6,839 bases of DNA, taken from Chitinophagia bacterium (GTDB lineage: Bacteria > Bacteroidota > Bacteroidia > Chitinophagales > Chitinophagaceae). The stretch is taken from positions 1 to 6,839 of the forward strand of contig RGVM01000140.1 in assembly GCA_010027295.1 (NCBI GenBank). Reading direction: 5' to 3'. This document shows, piece after piece, positions 6,328 to 6,839 of this stretch. Both the position numbers and the translations under genes were made by a program. Below the pieces are notes generated by a model, which was not told where the DNA came from, did no database searches, and was given only the letters and a program-made list of their open reading frames with translations. Every line of letters begins with the position of its first letter. Positions within the stretch are counted from its first letter, which is position 1.

Positions 6328-6839
6328 TCAGTTGTCCTCGGGGAGGATGACCCTCTTTTTGCGGAAGGCGTGCAGTTTCTGCATGTCGATGGTCGGCATC
6401 TCCCGATCGGCGTCCCCTTGCGCGTTGAGCATATTCCTGCGATACAGAAGAAAGCCGGTACCCAGCGATGCGAGCCCCACCATCGATACGATACACAGCG
6501 TGACGCCCCAGCCTCGGGTCAGGTAGGCCAACGCAATGAATAGAAGGTTGAGGAACGCGAGGATGTATGTGACTGAAGCGTGTGTGAAACCGAGGTCGAG
6601 GAGCAGGTGGTGGATATGGTTCTTGTCCGGCGCGAACGGGGATCGGCGGGCTAGTATCCTAAGCGAGAAGACCCTCATCGTGTCAAAAAGGGGCACCATC
6701 AGTATGGCGAAGCCGATGGCAGGCGAAGCGTCCACGAACAGGGGTGCCCCCGGTTTGCCGGCTCTCGATATGAAATGTACCACCAGGGTAGCATTGACCA
6801 ACCCCAGCAGGAGCGATCCCGTGTCGCCCATGAAGATCC
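6328..6839 (-). CDS. WecA/MraY-type polyprenyl-phosphate sugar-1-phosphate transferase (N-terminus cut)
   Basis: Only the C-terminal 169 residues are present; the frame continues past the right edge. The family transfers a sugar-1-phosphate (often GlcNAc-1-P) from a UDP-sugar to undecaprenyl phosphate on the cytoplasmic face of the inner membrane, starting O-antigen, teichoic-acid-like or other envelope glycans. The visible part begins with IFMGDTGSLLLGL, the catalytic loop typical of the glycosyltransferase-4 family. Next come a helix IGFAILMVPLFDTMRVF and the loop RRSPFAPDKNHIHHLLLDLGFTH, whose HIHH motif marks the WecA-like branch rather than MraY. Two further hydrophobic helices follow (VTYILAFLNLLFIALAYL and the segment from about VTLCIVSMVGLASLGTGFLLY). 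A basic cytoplasmic tail ends the protein. The internal ATG at 6831 lies inside the catalytic motif and is not a start. The glycan it serves cannot be told from this fragment. Confidence 0.9.
   Translation of the reverse strand, partial: IFMGDTGSLLLGLVNATLVVHFISRAGKPGAPLFVDASPAIGFAILMVPLFDTMRVFSLRILARRSPFAPDKNHIHHLLLDLGFTHASVTYILAFLNLLFIALAYLTRGWGVTLCIVSMVGLASLGTGFLLYRRNMLNAQGDADREMPTIDMQKLHAFRKKRVILPEDN

Overview
This window looks like ordinary core chromosome of a Bacteroidota bacterium with moderately high GC. Two lines of evidence support this. The DXS and ScpA proteins read like the Bacteroidota versions of those families. In addition, three of the upstream regions carry a perfect TAnnTTTG box, the -7 element used by the Bacteroidota primary sigma factor, and the starts have no Shine-Dalgarno sequence. 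A class within the phylum cannot be fixed from this sequence alone. Members of the Rhodothermia/Balneolia side are a guess based on GC only.

Layout from left to right. Positions 1-1756 (minus strand) hold a two-gene signalling operon: a membrane LytS/AlgZ-type histidine kinase followed 32 bp later by its LytTR response regulator, which is cut by the left edge. A 188-bp divergent promoter region (1757-1944) separates it from dxs (plus strand, 1945-3882). dxs runs tail to tail into scpA (minus strand, 3879-4685), and their two TAG stop codons share one CTAG palindrome. A second divergent region of 124 bp (4686-4809) separates scpA from an EamA-family transporter (plus strand, 4810-5676). That gene is convergent, with a 23-bp gap, with frr (minus strand, 5700-6263). 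Upstream of frr on the same strand is the C-terminal part of a WecA/MraY-type polyprenyl-phosphate sugar-phosphate transferase (6328-6839), cut by the right edge.

The genes do not form a single pathway. They cover signal transduction, isoprenoid precursor synthesis, chromosome segregation, metabolite export, ribosome recycling and cell-envelope glycan synthesis. DXS and the sugar-phosphate transferase are loosely linked, because the MEP pathway supplies the polyprenyl carrier lipid the transferase uses. Strand switches are frequent, so most genes appear to be separate transcription units; only the kinase/regulator pair is clearly an operon.

No mobile element, CRISPR array, RNA gene or defence system was seen, and I do not find a convincing undescribed system. 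The observations most worth a second look are the shared stop-codon palindrome, the promoter boxes that move the starts of dxs and scpA downstream of the longest reading frame, and a perfect 9-bp hairpin inside the transporter gene.
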